From contig JAGMWG010000010.1 of NCBI GenBank assembly GCA_020744225.1, positions 558,001 through 622,000 on the forward strand: a stretch of 64,000 bases of DNA, written 5' to 3'. The position numbers and the translations under genes were made by a program. Below, piece by piece: positions 11,249 to 23,103 of the stretch (positions within the stretch are counted from its first letter, which is position 1; each line of letters opens with the position of its first letter). The stretch is from Paraphoma chrysanthemicola. Lineage: Eukaryota > Ascomycota > Dothideomycetes > Pleosporales > Phaeosphaeriaceae. Below the pieces are notes generated by a model, which searched no databases, had not been told where the DNA came from, and worked only from the letters and a program-made list of their open reading frames with translations.

Positions 11249-11694
11249 TATAAATTCTCGGTACTACCCAGGTATATACTTTGGGGGAGCAGGTGACATG
11301 TATATAAGCAAGGCAGACGTTGCGGTTATGAATATCCAGTGCATCACGTACTTCAAGCCTTCAATTCTAGAAATGTGACGTTTGTGTGAAGCATGTGAAC
11401 AATCCTAAGCCACGGTGGTGTCTTGGAAACGGTGAGGTGATAAGCGCGTTTGTTGTGTCAGGATATTCACTTTCACAATCAGCATCAACTGTACCGTCGC
11501 AATCACTCATCTCAGCTCCGTTTACATCGGCGCGCCCTTAGAACAGGATGGTGTAAAGCATTCTTTCACCTCATCCGCCCTCGAGTCCGCGCACATCATA
11601 ATCTGCCGACACGCTCTGCGTGCCTCAAACATCACCACAACTCAAGTTCCAACCTCTCACTCAATCAACTTCGTTACCCCGACGAGCTACGAGA
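11249..11694. promoter_or_regulatory. Divergent intergenic region
   Basis: This is the shared 5' region of the 818-aa gene (minus) and the next plus-strand gene. It has two TATA-like stretches near the minus-strand gene, ATTATAAATT and ATGTATATAAGC (about 11248-11306). No further motif is assigned. Confidence 0.4.
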
Positions 11695-12660
11695 ATGACG
11701 GTCGTCCCGGCAGTTGGCCCCGCCGCCCCTCCAGGCGTAGACCCAGACGTCCTTGCGCGAATCAATGCGTTTATGCGCCAGACTAGTCTAGAACCTAGTT
11801 CGAAGTGCGCCGCTCCAATTGACCAGAACGGCAATGCGAGCGTACGAAAACGACCTGGGTTGGTGAGACGAGAGGCCGCTACGACAGATGTTGGAGAGAA
11901 GAAGCAGAATTCGAACACGGCACAGGAAGAACAAGATGAAGAAGGAAGAGGACAACTAACTCAAGGCGCATACGACTGGATCAAGAAACCACATATACTT
12001 ATTGACACAAATGCACTCGACACTACGTACGTTTGCCTCCAACGATCCATCCAGATACCGCAACGCTTCACGAAGTCCTCCGAACAATCTCCTACCCTCT
12101 CGATACCTCACATAGCCAGTTCCTTGTCTATCAATTATCCCGAGTACGATGAAATTGGCCGCGAGATCCTTGCCCGCGCAACGTACCCTTCGCGTCCACC
12201 ATCACGTCCACCGCCTCTCCCGCCTCGACTTTACTCAAAAACCGCGCAAGTCATCGGGCCACCAACACTGACTTCCTTACTGAGTATGCTATACGTCCTA
12301 TTCCTGAGCTTCTTCATGCTCGACGACAAGCCAGAAGTAATCGAGCACTCAGTCAGACACGTGAAGCGTAGACATCGAGTGCGCTGTGAAATGATGGTTG
12401 TGGAAGCCAATAACAATCCAAAAATCTCAGAAGGCCCGGAATCCGAGGATTCTGAAATGCATAAACAAGTTGTATTCATGGCACATTTGCTTGTTGAGGA
12501 TGGAAACACGGAGACGCTGCGCGTGGTGCCGATTACTGCGAAGCCACGACGTGTACGGGGGATCTTGCGAGATGCGGGGATTAGATATGGTGTGGAGGAT
12601 GTATATGAGAGGGAGATTAAATGTGCGATGAGGAGGTTGTGTGCTCCGGGAGGGGCGTGA
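11695..12660 (+). CDS. Uncharacterised protein, about 321 aa; exon structure uncertain
   Basis: The ORF is open from 11620. The ATG at 11695 (MTVVPAVGPAAPP) is chosen because the upstream 25 codons look like 5' UTR. The N terminus is Pro/Ala-rich, followed by an acidic linker. LTQGAYDWIKKPHILIDTNA looks like the start of a folded part, and a hydrophobic LTSLLSMLYVLFLSFFML segment at about residues 195-212 could be a membrane helix. The C-terminal half is basic and Glu-rich. Between about 12025 and 12160 all three forward frames give protein-like text, so an unseen intron or frame change is possible. I do not recognise the family. Confidence 0.5.
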   Translation: MTVVPAVGPAAPPGVDPDVLARINAFMRQTSLEPSSKCAAPIDQNGNASVRKRPGLVRREAATTDVGEKKQNSNTAQEEQDEEGRGQLTQGAYDWIKKPHILIDTNALDTTYVCLQRSIQIPQRFTKSSEQSPTLSIPHIASSLSINYPEYDEIGREILARATYPSRPPSRPPPLPPRLYSKTAQVIGPPTLTSLLSMLYVLFLSFFMLDDKPEVIEHSVRHVKRRHRVRCEMMVVEANNNPKISEGPESEDSEMHKQVVFMAHLLVEDGNTETLRVVPITAKPRRVRGILRDAGIRYGVEDVYEREIKCAMRRLCAPGGA

Positions 12661-12970
12661 GATGGGTGGATTGTGTTAAAGGTGTGTTTCTGTCTTATCG
12701 AAGTAGCCAGGCAGTGCTTGTTGAAGATGTGCATGGAGGAGGGCAGAGGTGCGGCAATACAATGATGATGGCGACACGCATGTGCAATACGTAAGTCGTA
12801 GGCGTGCGTCTCGGAAGTGTAGATAATGATCAATGGAGAATGAACGTTGTTATGGTAGTGCTACAAGCTGATGTGTCAACGAAGTACTGCGCTGTCTCGT
12901 GTCTCGAATACTTTTCCATAGTCGATGACCTTCAAAGCGTCATATCGCTCGCGTAACATTCTCCCAAATA
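12661..12970. other. Convergent intergenic region
   Basis: This lies between two convergent genes and should contain the 3' UTRs. Nothing else is seen. Confidence 0.5.
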
Positions 12971-14092
12971 TCATAGTTCCGAGTTGTCGTTGTACGAACT
13001 TTGCCTACCCTTTTGTACTCCTTGCATAGCATCCTCGGCATCCATTGCCCCACCGTCTTCGTCTGACGAGTCCAATGCGTCGCGTTTCCTCTTCTCGTTG
13101 ATGGAGTGTGAGTCTCCTGCCCGATTTAGCTCACGGGTAGAGCTGGTGAGATCATATAGTGAGTCGTGACGATGATCAACATCAGTCCAAGTGTTTGCAT
13201 CGCCAGAGGGCAATATGCCTGATGTCAGCCTTGGAAATGCGCGAAGCCATGTGTATGCCGGACCTGGATTGAAAGGATTGGGAATAATCCTCAGGAAGTC
13301 TTCGTTGTAACGCGCATTCATCGTCAATCTCTCAAGATCTAACAGATATCGACGATCGGGTTCGGTGATGTTATATCTCCAGCCAGGCCGTTGTGTAAGC
13401 ACACGGAGAACATTACTGCCGAGGGTATTAATAATACTAGGATCTTTGAAAGCTCGTGTATTCTTTTCATAGCGCGGAATGATTTGATGTCGTCATTTCT
13501 GTTCCAACCCGTTGTATTGCGGCAGGCCCATACTGATTCAATCTCTCGAACGGAGAAGCGACGATAGCTGAGAGTGGCCTGTGACAGCATCCTAAGCCAT
13601 CGGAACGTGATGTGGTATGCGCAGAGCTTCTCTACGGTGTGGTCCGGGTACATATAAACTATGCTTCGCGTCTCGAAAGCTGATCGTATAGCCGACATGA
13701 CTCCCTCGAACATTTCTTCCATGGTAATGGTCGGGTCAAAGAAGAGTGCGTGGTCATCTGAAAACACTCTGACCGGTAGGAGCGCAACGGTGCCACCGCG
13801 TGTGTTCGAATGTGAACGACATATTTCGGGTGCCAAGATCTGTGCTTTGTCGAAAGTAAGACCTAAGACCATCTTTGACGCTATATTAGACCTTGAGGTG
13901 TGCGGTAGATATTCAAGCTCGTTTGGTAACGACATTTGGGAAAGTTGCTGTCCAGCTTGTCGGCGGTGCTGACGTCCCTGTCATCAGCTCGATACGTATG
14001 ACAATTTCTCGTATCTTAGACACAAGGAGTGCTCGGCGTTCAAACTCGAACTCTACATCTTCGTTGTGGTTCAGTCTGTGACGTTTGGCCAT
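12971..14092 (-). CDS. Uncharacterised protein, 334 aa (three exons inferred)
   Basis: The inferred minus-strand exons are 14024-14092, 13534-13977 and 12971-13462. The first intron (46 nt, GTGTCT...GACAG) joins MAKRHRLNHNEDVEFEFERR to the long ORF in frame. The second (71 nt, GTATGG...AAAAG) resolves an obvious frame change: downstream of it the coding text FKDPSIINTLGSNVLRVLTQ is in another frame from the upstream text. If the second intron is wrong, the locus is frameshifted. The C terminus contains KRKRDALDSSDEDGG, a basic/acidic tail resembling a nuclear signal. No known domain is recognised. Confidence 0.5.
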
Positions 14093-16190
14093 AGTCGAGC
14101 CTGAGTCGCGCTTTCAGGGATGTGCTCGTATGATATCCCAACAAAGCTAGATCCGAAGAACAGAGGCCGGAGGTATTTTGGGAACAATACCGTGTTTTGA
14201 TGACTGGTTGCGCATTGAAAGGGTGAGCGGTGAGCATCCTGCGACGGACACTTCCCTGCTACACTGCCTGTACCGACTGCAAGTCAGTATCCTGGTGCAC
14301 TTGCCCACGCCAGGAAGAAAGAGTAACCCCACATGCAGCAAGAGCTGTCACCATGAATTTGGAGGATCCGAAGCAACTTCATGAATGTGCCCAACCAGAC
14401 CGCACTCACTCTACGGGCGCACGGCTGGTGAGACGTGACCGAAAAAGAGGCGCCCAAAGCTGAGGAGGATCCGGTCGTAGAGGCTAAGAAGAGTGGCATG
14501 ACAACCAGATAATTCACGTGTGACAGAAGGTGCGTTTGGTATGTAGACAGGGCCACGTGCATGTGACGCAGCCAATAGTCGGTTCTTTGGAAGGAATGAT
14601 CCACGCCAGCGGAAAACGCCGCCAATTCTCACCCACACACGTCTTCGCCATGCTGTATGTCGGTGCCCACATTCGCTAGCTGCTTGGAGTCGTGCTTGGG
14701 CAGTAACAGTTCTGTACTATTACTCGTGTGGTGCGGTACTCCACCGGCGCATGTTCTTTCGATCTGCGAACCTCTTTCCCAAACAAAGTCACCACTACAG
14801 CCGCTTCAACGCTTCCACGGCATCTCACAGACTTGCTTGAAAAGACGTACTGTGCAGATACCTCGCCATAAGAGACCCACACACCGGCCAAGTTGCCGAT
14901 ATCAGGGCGAGAACGACAAGAAGTATTCCTCTCTTCGTGCACGACAGGATCATCTGTTGCGCTATCAATGTGCTGACGAACTATTCGCATCTCGAATTCA
15001 CTTGGCAGATGTTCATGATCTTGTCCCGCTTCTTGCATCATCAAGCCTGCCGGTCGGACAAGGGCTTCAGGCAAAGTCTAAGCACACTGTCACGCGACCA
15101 GTGGGGCGAACCAAACTCGATTGACTATGATAGCTGAATGGAAGTGAATGAGCAGTTGTGGAGACAAGGTATCGTTGCTAAGCGACGGACATACATATCT
15201 AGACTGAGAGACGCGTAGGAAGCATTCTTCGTGGTGGGTACCTGTTCGGCTGCGCCGAGCCTGTGGCGTCAGTGGCAGACAGCGTCGAAAGGATGAAAGC
15301 CGCGCGGACCCCGAGCAATCCGGATCTAGCCAAGAGGACGCCTTGATTGAGCCTAGATGGTCAAGAAGCAGAGGCAAGGCAGACGCAAAGATTCATTGTC
15401 GCACAGATCCTGATCCGACATGGGTGCACCATCCAGACGATCATAGTTGGTTGTTTGCCAAAACTTGCCTAGGCAGCGGCGGGAGGATTCAGAGAAGAAA
15501 TAGTCCGTGCCATAGGTTTGCGGCCCTACAGTATACATCTTGAAAGGCAGGAGTTGGCGTATCAATACCGCCAACTCTCTGTGGGAGCAGAAACAATGGA
15601 AGTGATTCAACCTCAAGCTGGGCTCGTTCTTGACATCTGAAGGAAGAGCGACGAAGGCGCTACGCTGCGCTGTAACGTCAATAGCGCCGATAGATGCAAG
15701 CCGTTGCGACGTATGCGAGTTGAAGATGCGCATCCGCGGTCGACGAGGTGCTGTGGTGTGGTGTCGTGCGATGTTGTCGGAAGGAGAGCTTGCTTAGCGA
15801 GAGGCAGAAGCGCGGGCTCGGGAGTTGGGCGCCGGCAAATAGGGCGATCCCCGCCAACTTCAGTATAGCGTGGGCTGCTCAAAGAGACGACTTGTCGTAC
15901 CAGAAAGAAGTGGATTCGCTCACAACCCGCCTAAGACGCGAGAACAGCTGTGAGCAAGAAGAGACTCGGTGGTCCACCCTGCACGCTCACCACCGGCAAC
16001 GCGGCGGGCGCTTACAAGCCTCCCCACCGCGAAGGCGCATTCCAGCACTGCATCTCCCTTCTGACCGGGAGCTCCATGCATACCAACATGCGCTGCTTGC
16101 GCGCGGAAGCTGTTCTCCATAAACGAGACACGCGCCCTCTACCAACCGACCATGACGACTCTGCGCTTCAGGCTCTCTCCAGCACTACTC
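14093..16190. other. Gene-poor stretch, 2.1 kb
   Basis: Overlapping ORFs of 60-155 codons occur on both strands, but none shows a consistent family pattern or exon chain. The stretch should include the promoters of both flanking genes. Confidence 0.45.
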
Positions 16191-18285
16191 ATGGCGTCTG
16201 ACAATTCTGGCCGCGACAAAGGTGCGGGCAAGCACACTTCATCCTCGCGGGAACACTCGCTAACGCTGAGACAGCCCCACGATCGAATCCTACGCCTGGC
16301 ATCAAACCAAAGCGACAGCGGAAGAAGCGTGATGGCCCTCCCCAGTTCCAGTTTCTCACCGTGACCGACCCGGGCCACTTCAAAGATGAGCCTGCAAAAA
16401 GGACTATCCGATCCCAGGCCATGATATACACCAAGCACATCGAGCACATCGAGTTGGAGAGGAGGGGGAAACAGGCCTCTGAACCTGCCACTGCACCCGC
16501 CGCGGCAATCTTCCATGCGCCAAGCGTTGTACGAGGGCGATCGTTCGAGGGCTCCCTAGCAAATCCCGTGCCCGCATTCCCCCAACGTCACGAACTTGAT
16601 CCAGGCCTGTTGCGCTCAGCAGCGTGGGGCGCAGATTCATCCTTACAGATCTGGGGTGCCACGAACCACGCCCAGCGCATGTCTGTCTTGGACAATGACC
16701 TGCGTCCCAATATGTTCGCCGCTGGCGCCCAGAACACGGTTACCTGCAAAGTCGTCAATTACGAGCAGACTGACAGACACGAAGAGGCCGTGACCCGCAT
16801 GCTGGTAGCCAAGCTGGCGCGATACCATCAAATTGGAGACGGCATCGACCCTTTTGTGGTTCTGCCACAATTTCAAAATCCAGAGTTGAGCGCGCTCTAT
16901 CTCACGCGCCAATGTACGTTGGTTGAAGACCAAGCGCGGCTATATAACCGCGTCCCGAAAAAATGGTAGAGACGGGCCGATAGCTAACGACCTACCAGGT
17001 ATGCGCGCATTTGCATCAGACTCGACCGTGAAGAAATGGCTTCCCGCAATGCTTTCGCATCCCCACATTCTTCTCAGCTCAACAATCCTCGTGTCGACAT
17101 GGCTTGACATGCGCGCGGGATGCTCCGGCGATAGTTCGCGGACAGCCATGGTCAAAGCCGAGACACTGCGCATGATCAACGAGCGCATAGCCAACCCAAC
17201 CACCGAACTTAACGATGCAACGCTAATGGTTATTCTGCACCTGCTAGCTGGTGAGATGTGGAGCTGCAACGAAATGAATCTGCGAACACATGAAGCGGCC
17301 GTGGCAAGATTCATCACTTCCCGCGGAGGCCTGCGCAGTCTCGAGAACCGAGCAGTGGTAGAAGTAGCTGCAGCGTGAGTATGCTTGCTGCCCATCTACC
17401 CACATTACTGATGATTTCAGCTGCTGCTATCATTGCGACATTTTCTGTGAAGCGCAAACGCTCCCACTCTTTCGCGCCTGGGAGCCGCCAGACTTTGTCT
17501 ACCTGGACGAGGATGCCGCACTGCCTGAATCGCCACTCTTCAGCCCCAGAAGTGACTTCCATACCGTCGCCAATGATGCATCATGCTCTGCCCATACTCT
17601 TGGAATACTCTACGATATGCGCCAACTCACTGACGTCTTCATTGCACACAATGCGGGGCTGGGCAGCGTGTATGACGTCGAAGTCGACGGTCCTGGCCGC
17701 CTGAGCCCACCCAAAGTAGATTTTGAAGCCAGGGTTTCCGTAATCCACCAACGACTGTTGTCTCTTCCTTCAGCTTACCAATCCGGCCACGCTGCTTCAA
17801 ACGACTGGATATACGAAACATGCCGCATTGTCGCGCTCATCTACACGACGGCGATCATCATGCGAGTGCCTTTCTCTGTCGCTGCAGATCTCAGCCATCA
17901 CCATGATATTCCGATAGATGCAGGGCCCCCCACAAATTCCAACATAGCATATCTTCCCACCACTCGCCCCACTGAGGCCTTGTATGAAGCTCTTGGCCGA
18001 ACCGACGTAGCAAATCTCTGGAACAACATGTCAGGCGTGCTTTACTGGGTTTGTGTGGTCGGTGCGGCTGCTGCTCGCTCGCCCGCCACCATCGACATGA
18101 CAGCGAAGACCAGGCTTCATGACGACGCCCATGCAGTGTGGATTCGGCGATGTCTGATCATGCTCTCTACACGCACGATGATTGTCCTTGTTTTTCAACA
18201 CCCGCAGCCCGTGCTCACAGCACAAAAAAGACTACTGAAAGTCCAAGAGCTGATTGCTACTGGATATGCACGTGAAGTGATATGA
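16191..18285 (+). CDS. Fungal-specific transcription-factor-like protein without zinc cluster
   Basis: Exons 16191-16221, 16275-16913, 16999-17374 and 17421-18285 give 636 residues. The first two introns have textbook GCTAAC branch sites. A basic stretch, KPKRQRKKRDGPPQFQFLTV, sits near residues 20-40. The rest has the all-helical layout of the fungal transcription factor domain (Pfam Fungal_trans_2 type): MLVAKLARYHQIGDGIDPFV, then MLSHPHILLSSTILVSTWLD and AVARFITSRGGLRSLE. There is no Cys6 zinc cluster at the N terminus, as in many members of this family. The role is inferred: regulatory, target unknown. The start at 16191 is preferred because the first intron splices it cleanly. Confidence 0.8.
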
Positions 18286-19796
18286 CATGCGCATGGTGCA
18301 TCGATGCATGTTATACCTGTTACCAACACTCTGGCAACTACATTGTCATGGATAGTGTCATGCGTTGAACTTGGGACTCTGCATCAAGCGAGGCTGCCGC
18401 AGGCTGTAATTACAGTATTCGCGAACCAATATGATCGCTGTACTGTCTCAAAACCGCATTCCGACATCTAGTGCACGTCATCCGAGATTGGTCAACTTGA
18501 CAGTCATGTCGCAATCTTACTCAGAGCTACCGCCGCCTGTGTTATGGCAGCAAACTGCGCTGCATATGAGAATGAAAGTAGAGAAATGTATGGTTATGTC
18601 CGGTTGTAGCAAGTCATTATATACCGTGCGTCCTGCGCCGCACCACAGCTCTGTTTACTCAGCAATCCTGCTCAAAACCTGATCCCACGGCGAAGCACAG
18701 ACTCCTGGCACAGCTGTACGAGTGTTTGGACATGTGAACTAGTGGCCGAGCGACTGCCATGAGTTTGCGCACGAGGACCCCGAAAGAGCGGCCGGTCTGG
18801 TCCGCCAGGTTCCGGAAATCCGTGCATGTGGCCTATCGCCAAAACTCCGACTTCTGCAGCATCAAATGCATGAGCAGGTGCCTAGACCTACTGTATTGTG
18901 CAAAACTGCTGCATGTTCTTCCAAGGCATGCCGCGGTGCATGCCCTACCGTAGTCCGCTGCCGTGGGCTGGCCGTGGGATTATGCCAGCAGCCCGGTAGC
19001 TCGCATCACAAGCTTTCTCAGTCAGCTGTCATGTCCACCTTAAATCCACCATTTGACAGGTTTTAGTGCCGCTTATTCCCAATGTTGACACAGCTGAGTG
19101 GCTGTCGTGACTGGATTGGGTCGGCAACTCCTGGATCCATGGATCCGTCAACGGTTCTTAGCTCGATCTAGGACCGCAAGGTCCCCGACCCTGCTCCCTG
19201 GTGATCGCCGTCACAGACCGCGGTTTGCATCGTTGGCAAGTTTGACGGCGCCGCAAGTGCAAAAATCCAATTCGGCGCGTGGGGATGCGGGTCTTGCAAA
19301 TCAAGGTGCGACGAACGGGAGCCCGCGGGAAGCGGAAAACATGCGGCCTTTTCGCACCATCCGAGCATGAGGTCGAGGATCATCGCCCATGGCAACACGC
19401 TTCGAAAGTCAGACTCGGATTCTGCATCCGACGACTGAGATGTTGGAGCGCATTGTGATAAGCGAGGCTGATTGATAGGTGTATCCTTTGTTTGACTCTG
19501 AAGTGTCAGCGAAACGCCTGCCATGGCTGATGATGTTCGTCCACGTTTCTGCTCGCGGTGAGGCATCTGACAAATATCGGCCAACCACGAGAAGTGATGA
19601 TGCGCGCTGATGCATGACTCCCAGGCTCGGGATTACTGGTAGCTACGACGGAAGCGGCAGCCAGGCTCGTCCGAGAGAGCGAGCTCCAGTGACTTGCAGC
19701 TCCTGCAACCTCCGATTGGCTGCATCCGACCATCGCTGCAGGGGACTACAACGACAAGCGACACCTTTATAAACCAGCGGCCCTCGCGTCGTCAGA
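18286..19796. other. Intergenic region, 1.5 kb
   Basis: No gene is supportable. A short palindromic CTGGATCCATGGATCC stretch lies at about 19131-19146. Otherwise nothing is distinctive. Confidence 0.45.
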
Positions 19797-21731
19797 ATGC
19801 AGAATAAAGAGATTGTAGCAGTGAGTGTCATACTTGGGATTTGTATCTTGTCCGCCATGGCCCTCGTAACCCGCATACTCATGCACAAGCATGCCAAAAC
19901 CACCACAGAGGATGTCCAGATCGCAGACGGCAGCAATGAGGATCAACACCAACTCGCACACATTTCAAGCGCCTGGAAACGTTTGTTTGCAAGCAAGTCG
20001 AATCCGGTCCGGGGTCGCTGGGTACCCACACTTTCGGGAATGATCAAGGCTGGGGACGAGGGTCTGTTTCCATCCGCACTCTTCGCCAACCTACACAATC
20101 AGCCTGGTGAGCTATCTCTCCAAAGACTATACGAAGTTTTTGCCGAGGAACTACGATCACGACCGATGCCCGAACGATCGACATATCCCACCGAGATCTC
20201 CCGCTTCCTATCATCCACCAAGCCAGCCAACGATGGACCCAAAAGAGCACAGTCGATGTCATTTCGGGGAACAAGTAAAGGGCGAGCAAATGCGTCCTTG
20301 AAACATAGGAAGAGCCTGGACCTATCGGCGGTAGAAAAGGGTCTAGTCAGGAGTATCTCCATCAAGAAGGCGGCGCCAACTTTGGTGCCTATGCGAAGTG
20401 GCGTGTTTGACACGACTGCTGAGAAGCCGTCGCGCAGTGCTTGGATGAAAGAAGGCCAAATTGCTGCATCTCGCTATGGAAGCTTGGCAATCACGGTCAC
20501 TTCTGCTGAGCTTGCAGCACTTTCAATCATGATGGGCTCACCACTAATCGTTGACGAGAAGCGAGAGTACATCTCCGCGAAAAGAGGGGCGCTCAACATC
20601 TCAATGTCAACATCAGTAACAGAGGATGGGAAGCATCAGATCACACTGCGACAACACAAGCGCAGTATAGCACATCTGCCAGCCAAAGGCTCAGGTTTCT
20701 CACCCCTCTTCGCAAAACACTTGGCAGCTGGCTCTCTGCCATTCTCCCAAGACAAGAAGAACTTTCACAGCATTCTCATCAGCACTCATACACTGAAGGC
20801 CGTCCGATCCGGCTCATCCCTTTACCTTCACGACTCCAGCTTCAAGACCCCGCAAACTCGCTTCCTGAATTTCCTGCCCAGCTCCCGCGACCTCGTCTTC
20901 CATATTGCCAGCTCCACCACACAGTCGTCCTCGTCCAATCCCCTCATCGACGCGATCAGCGCTCTCCCATTCTCCGGTGGTCTGGTTCCCCTGACGACCA
21001 CTCCCGTCATCAAGACCGTCTCATTCATCGCATCCGCCGGCCTACCACCTGCGCGATTACTCCAACGTCTCGAAGCCCTTGTCGACAAGGTCAACATGCA
21101 AGCACCCTATCTAAGCACTTTCGGCCCACTACACGAGCATCAATATGGCGCAATATTGCTCCGCGAGCGCGAACGACTGGGCAGACTTGCCATGGACCCA
21201 AGCACGCCTGATTCACTTGCCGACAAAGCGGCGCGTGTGCAGAGATATGTCACGCTTTTGGAACGCCTGATGGCTTTGGTCCCGGATTTAAAACCCAACG
21301 ATGTTCTTGCTGCGGTACACGAGGCGACAAAAGCAGAACTCGAGCGCGCATATGCCGATGCAGTGCTTGCATATCGCGTAAACTCATCGCGGTCATCGTC
21401 AGTCGTAGATTCCCACGGTTGTCCTAACTCAGATGCACGGAGTAAACGCCTCTCAACCTCATCTCCCTCGCGCTCAGATCGCGGGAGCGCTGCTAGCGTC
21501 GCGACACCAGGGTCGTCAGCCTTCCCCGTCGAGAATCTAGGCAAGCAGGTCGAGCAGATTCTCAAGGCGGAGTTGCCGTTCAGCGTGAAGCAGATTGCGA
21601 GCGTGGCCAGACTGGTGCTGGCTGCGTGGACGTTGAGCGTGGGCAATGTCGCGTGGGAAGATGGCGAGGAGGGGTTCAGGGTGTTGGATCTGGAGGCGTG
21701 GAAAGGGAAGGGTGAGTGTGTGCTTTGTTAA
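19797..21731 (+). CDS. Uncharacterised 644-aa protein with N-terminal membrane helix and C-terminal CaaX-like motif
   Basis: This is a single-exon ORF. Residues 7-27 (VAVSVILGICILSAMALVTR) form a clear membrane helix next to a very short N terminus, so the bulk should face the side opposite the N terminus. Residues 55-130 hold a compact region with SAWKRLFASKSNPVRGRWVP. A Ser/Arg/Lys-rich linker follows, then a larger folded part containing AALSIMMGSPLIVDEKREYI, and a Ser-rich tail. The protein ends in GECVLC, where CVLC fits a CaaX prenylation motif with Cys as the last residue. I do not recognise the family. It is strongly protein-like throughout and surely a real gene. Confidence 0.82.
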   Translation: MQNKEIVAVSVILGICILSAMALVTRILMHKHAKTTTEDVQIADGSNEDQHQLAHISSAWKRLFASKSNPVRGRWVPTLSGMIKAGDEGLFPSALFANLHNQPGELSLQRLYEVFAEELRSRPMPERSTYPTEISRFLSSTKPANDGPKRAQSMSFRGTSKGRANASLKHRKSLDLSAVEKGLVRSISIKKAAPTLVPMRSGVFDTTAEKPSRSAWMKEGQIAASRYGSLAITVTSAELAALSIMMGSPLIVDEKREYISAKRGALNISMSTSVTEDGKHQITLRQHKRSIAHLPAKGSGFSPLFAKHLAAGSLPFSQDKKNFHSILISTHTLKAVRSGSSLYLHDSSFKTPQTRFLNFLPSSRDLVFHIASSTTQSSSSNPLIDAISALPFSGGLVPLTTTPVIKTVSFIASAGLPPARLLQRLEALVDKVNMQAPYLSTFGPLHEHQYGAILLRERERLGRLAMDPSTPDSLADKAARVQRYVTLLERLMALVPDLKPNDVLAAVHEATKAELERAYADAVLAYRVNSSRSSSVVDSHGCPNSDARSKRLSTSSPSRSDRGSAASVATPGSSAFPVENLGKQVEQILKAELPFSVKQIASVARLVLAAWTLSVGNVAWEDGEEGFRVLDLEAWKGKGECVLC

Positions 21732-23103
21732 GAAAGTAAATCTCATATTGTCATGAGGATTTCGGGTATTGGATGGTTTTAGTGGTCTAGGAGAGAGAGA
21801 TTGTACAGTGTTGTGTATGGGCATATTGGCGTTTTTTTTTTGGTTTTGGTCAAGCACGATACCATTCTCACAAGTCTCGCGAGCATCGAGATTGTCTCCT
21901 TTGTAAAGCTTTCCTTTGTATGAAGTATCGACTATGAGCATATCCAAGCATTGCATCACCATTCTTCAGCTCTCTACAGAATGACTACGTGATTTCAGCG
22001 CCGCGCGAGTCGAGATGTCGTTTACGTTCTTCCCTCCGTTGGCACCGCCAGCCCCTGACCCGTTAATCCTCACCACGCAATCCAAACCCAGACATATTAT
22101 TCACTAAGTTTCATCCCAACTAATCACGATCACTATTCTAGCATACACTCGTTCCCTCGCCCAGCTCCGTGCACGTCCCCAATCAGCCCAATACAAGGCT
22201 GACTCCGCTCGATCCGCCCGATTCCGTCCGCACCGATTCTCCTCCGAACCATTATGCGAAATCGCTCCTTCTTTCGCCGATCGGACGCGGTAAGCTTGAT
22301 CATACGCACGTTGGCGATCTTGTGGCTGGTAAAGAAAATTTCAAGCCTCTTGGGCTGGGCGGGTTCGGTGGCTCTGGTGTGTTTTGGTGCTGATGAACTA
22401 GCGGGATATGTGGGAACGGGCGGATGCGGGAATTAGGAGGTTCCGGGGATCCGAATGGAGAGGTGCGATTCCCGCGGTTAAATTTAGGAGAGGTAATGTG
22501 TTTCATGGGAGTGGGACTGCGGGTTGTTGTTGGGTGGGTGGTTTGAGATGTCGGGTTGAGCCTTGGCATTTGATTGGCGTGAATGAAATGGACGAAGGTA
22601 TCAATTGTATCAACTCGAGGTCCGCTGTCCCGTATGTCACGTAAGGTTAATTGAATTGCATGCCATCTATCATTCCTTAGTTCACAGGATACGTACGCGC
22701 ACTTGCTTCATCTCGATTGCGTATTGAAGAAAGCAAGATATACTTAGTTGCGCGACTTTTGCTATTCGGCCGGCTACCTGCATCATCAAGTCCTGGAGAT
22801 ATATGCACCTTTTCATAAGCGTGGCATAGCACTAATAGATTGATATATACCTCTAAGCAACTGCTAAAGTAGATCTTTAGTAGTAAGTATATGAGTATAG
22901 CCTGAGAAACTAAGGCTATGTGGTGACTCTATAGGGCATCACTGCACGGAGTATTCGGCCAGATAGTAGAATCACACGGCTACTGAGTATGTTGGGTCTT
23001 GAAATAAATAAAGATGGGGGCAAGCAAGGATGGTCGAAACCATCAAGGTCGGAGGGATGCAGTGGTAAGAGAGTTATACAAGGGAACAAGATCTATAAGT
23101 TCC
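21732..23103. other. Convergent intergenic region, 1.4 kb
   Basis: This is the 3' flank of both neighbouring genes. A 60-codon plus-strand ORF at 22254-22436 is hydrophobic but resembles no known protein. The 22700-23000 part is visibly AT-richer than the genes. No repeat is recognised. Confidence 0.45.

Noticed and set aside
14657..15124. 155-codon plus ORF and the opposing 132-codon minus ORF
   Set aside because: Neither shows a family, composition or exon chain; both are likely chance.
15353..15733. 126-codon minus ORF with some protein-like text
   Set aside because: No start context, homologue or neighbouring exon is recognised, so it is too weak to call.
22254..22436. Small hydrophobic 60-codon ORF
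   Set aside because: It could be a micro-protein but has no supporting feature; the adjacent frames are equally open.
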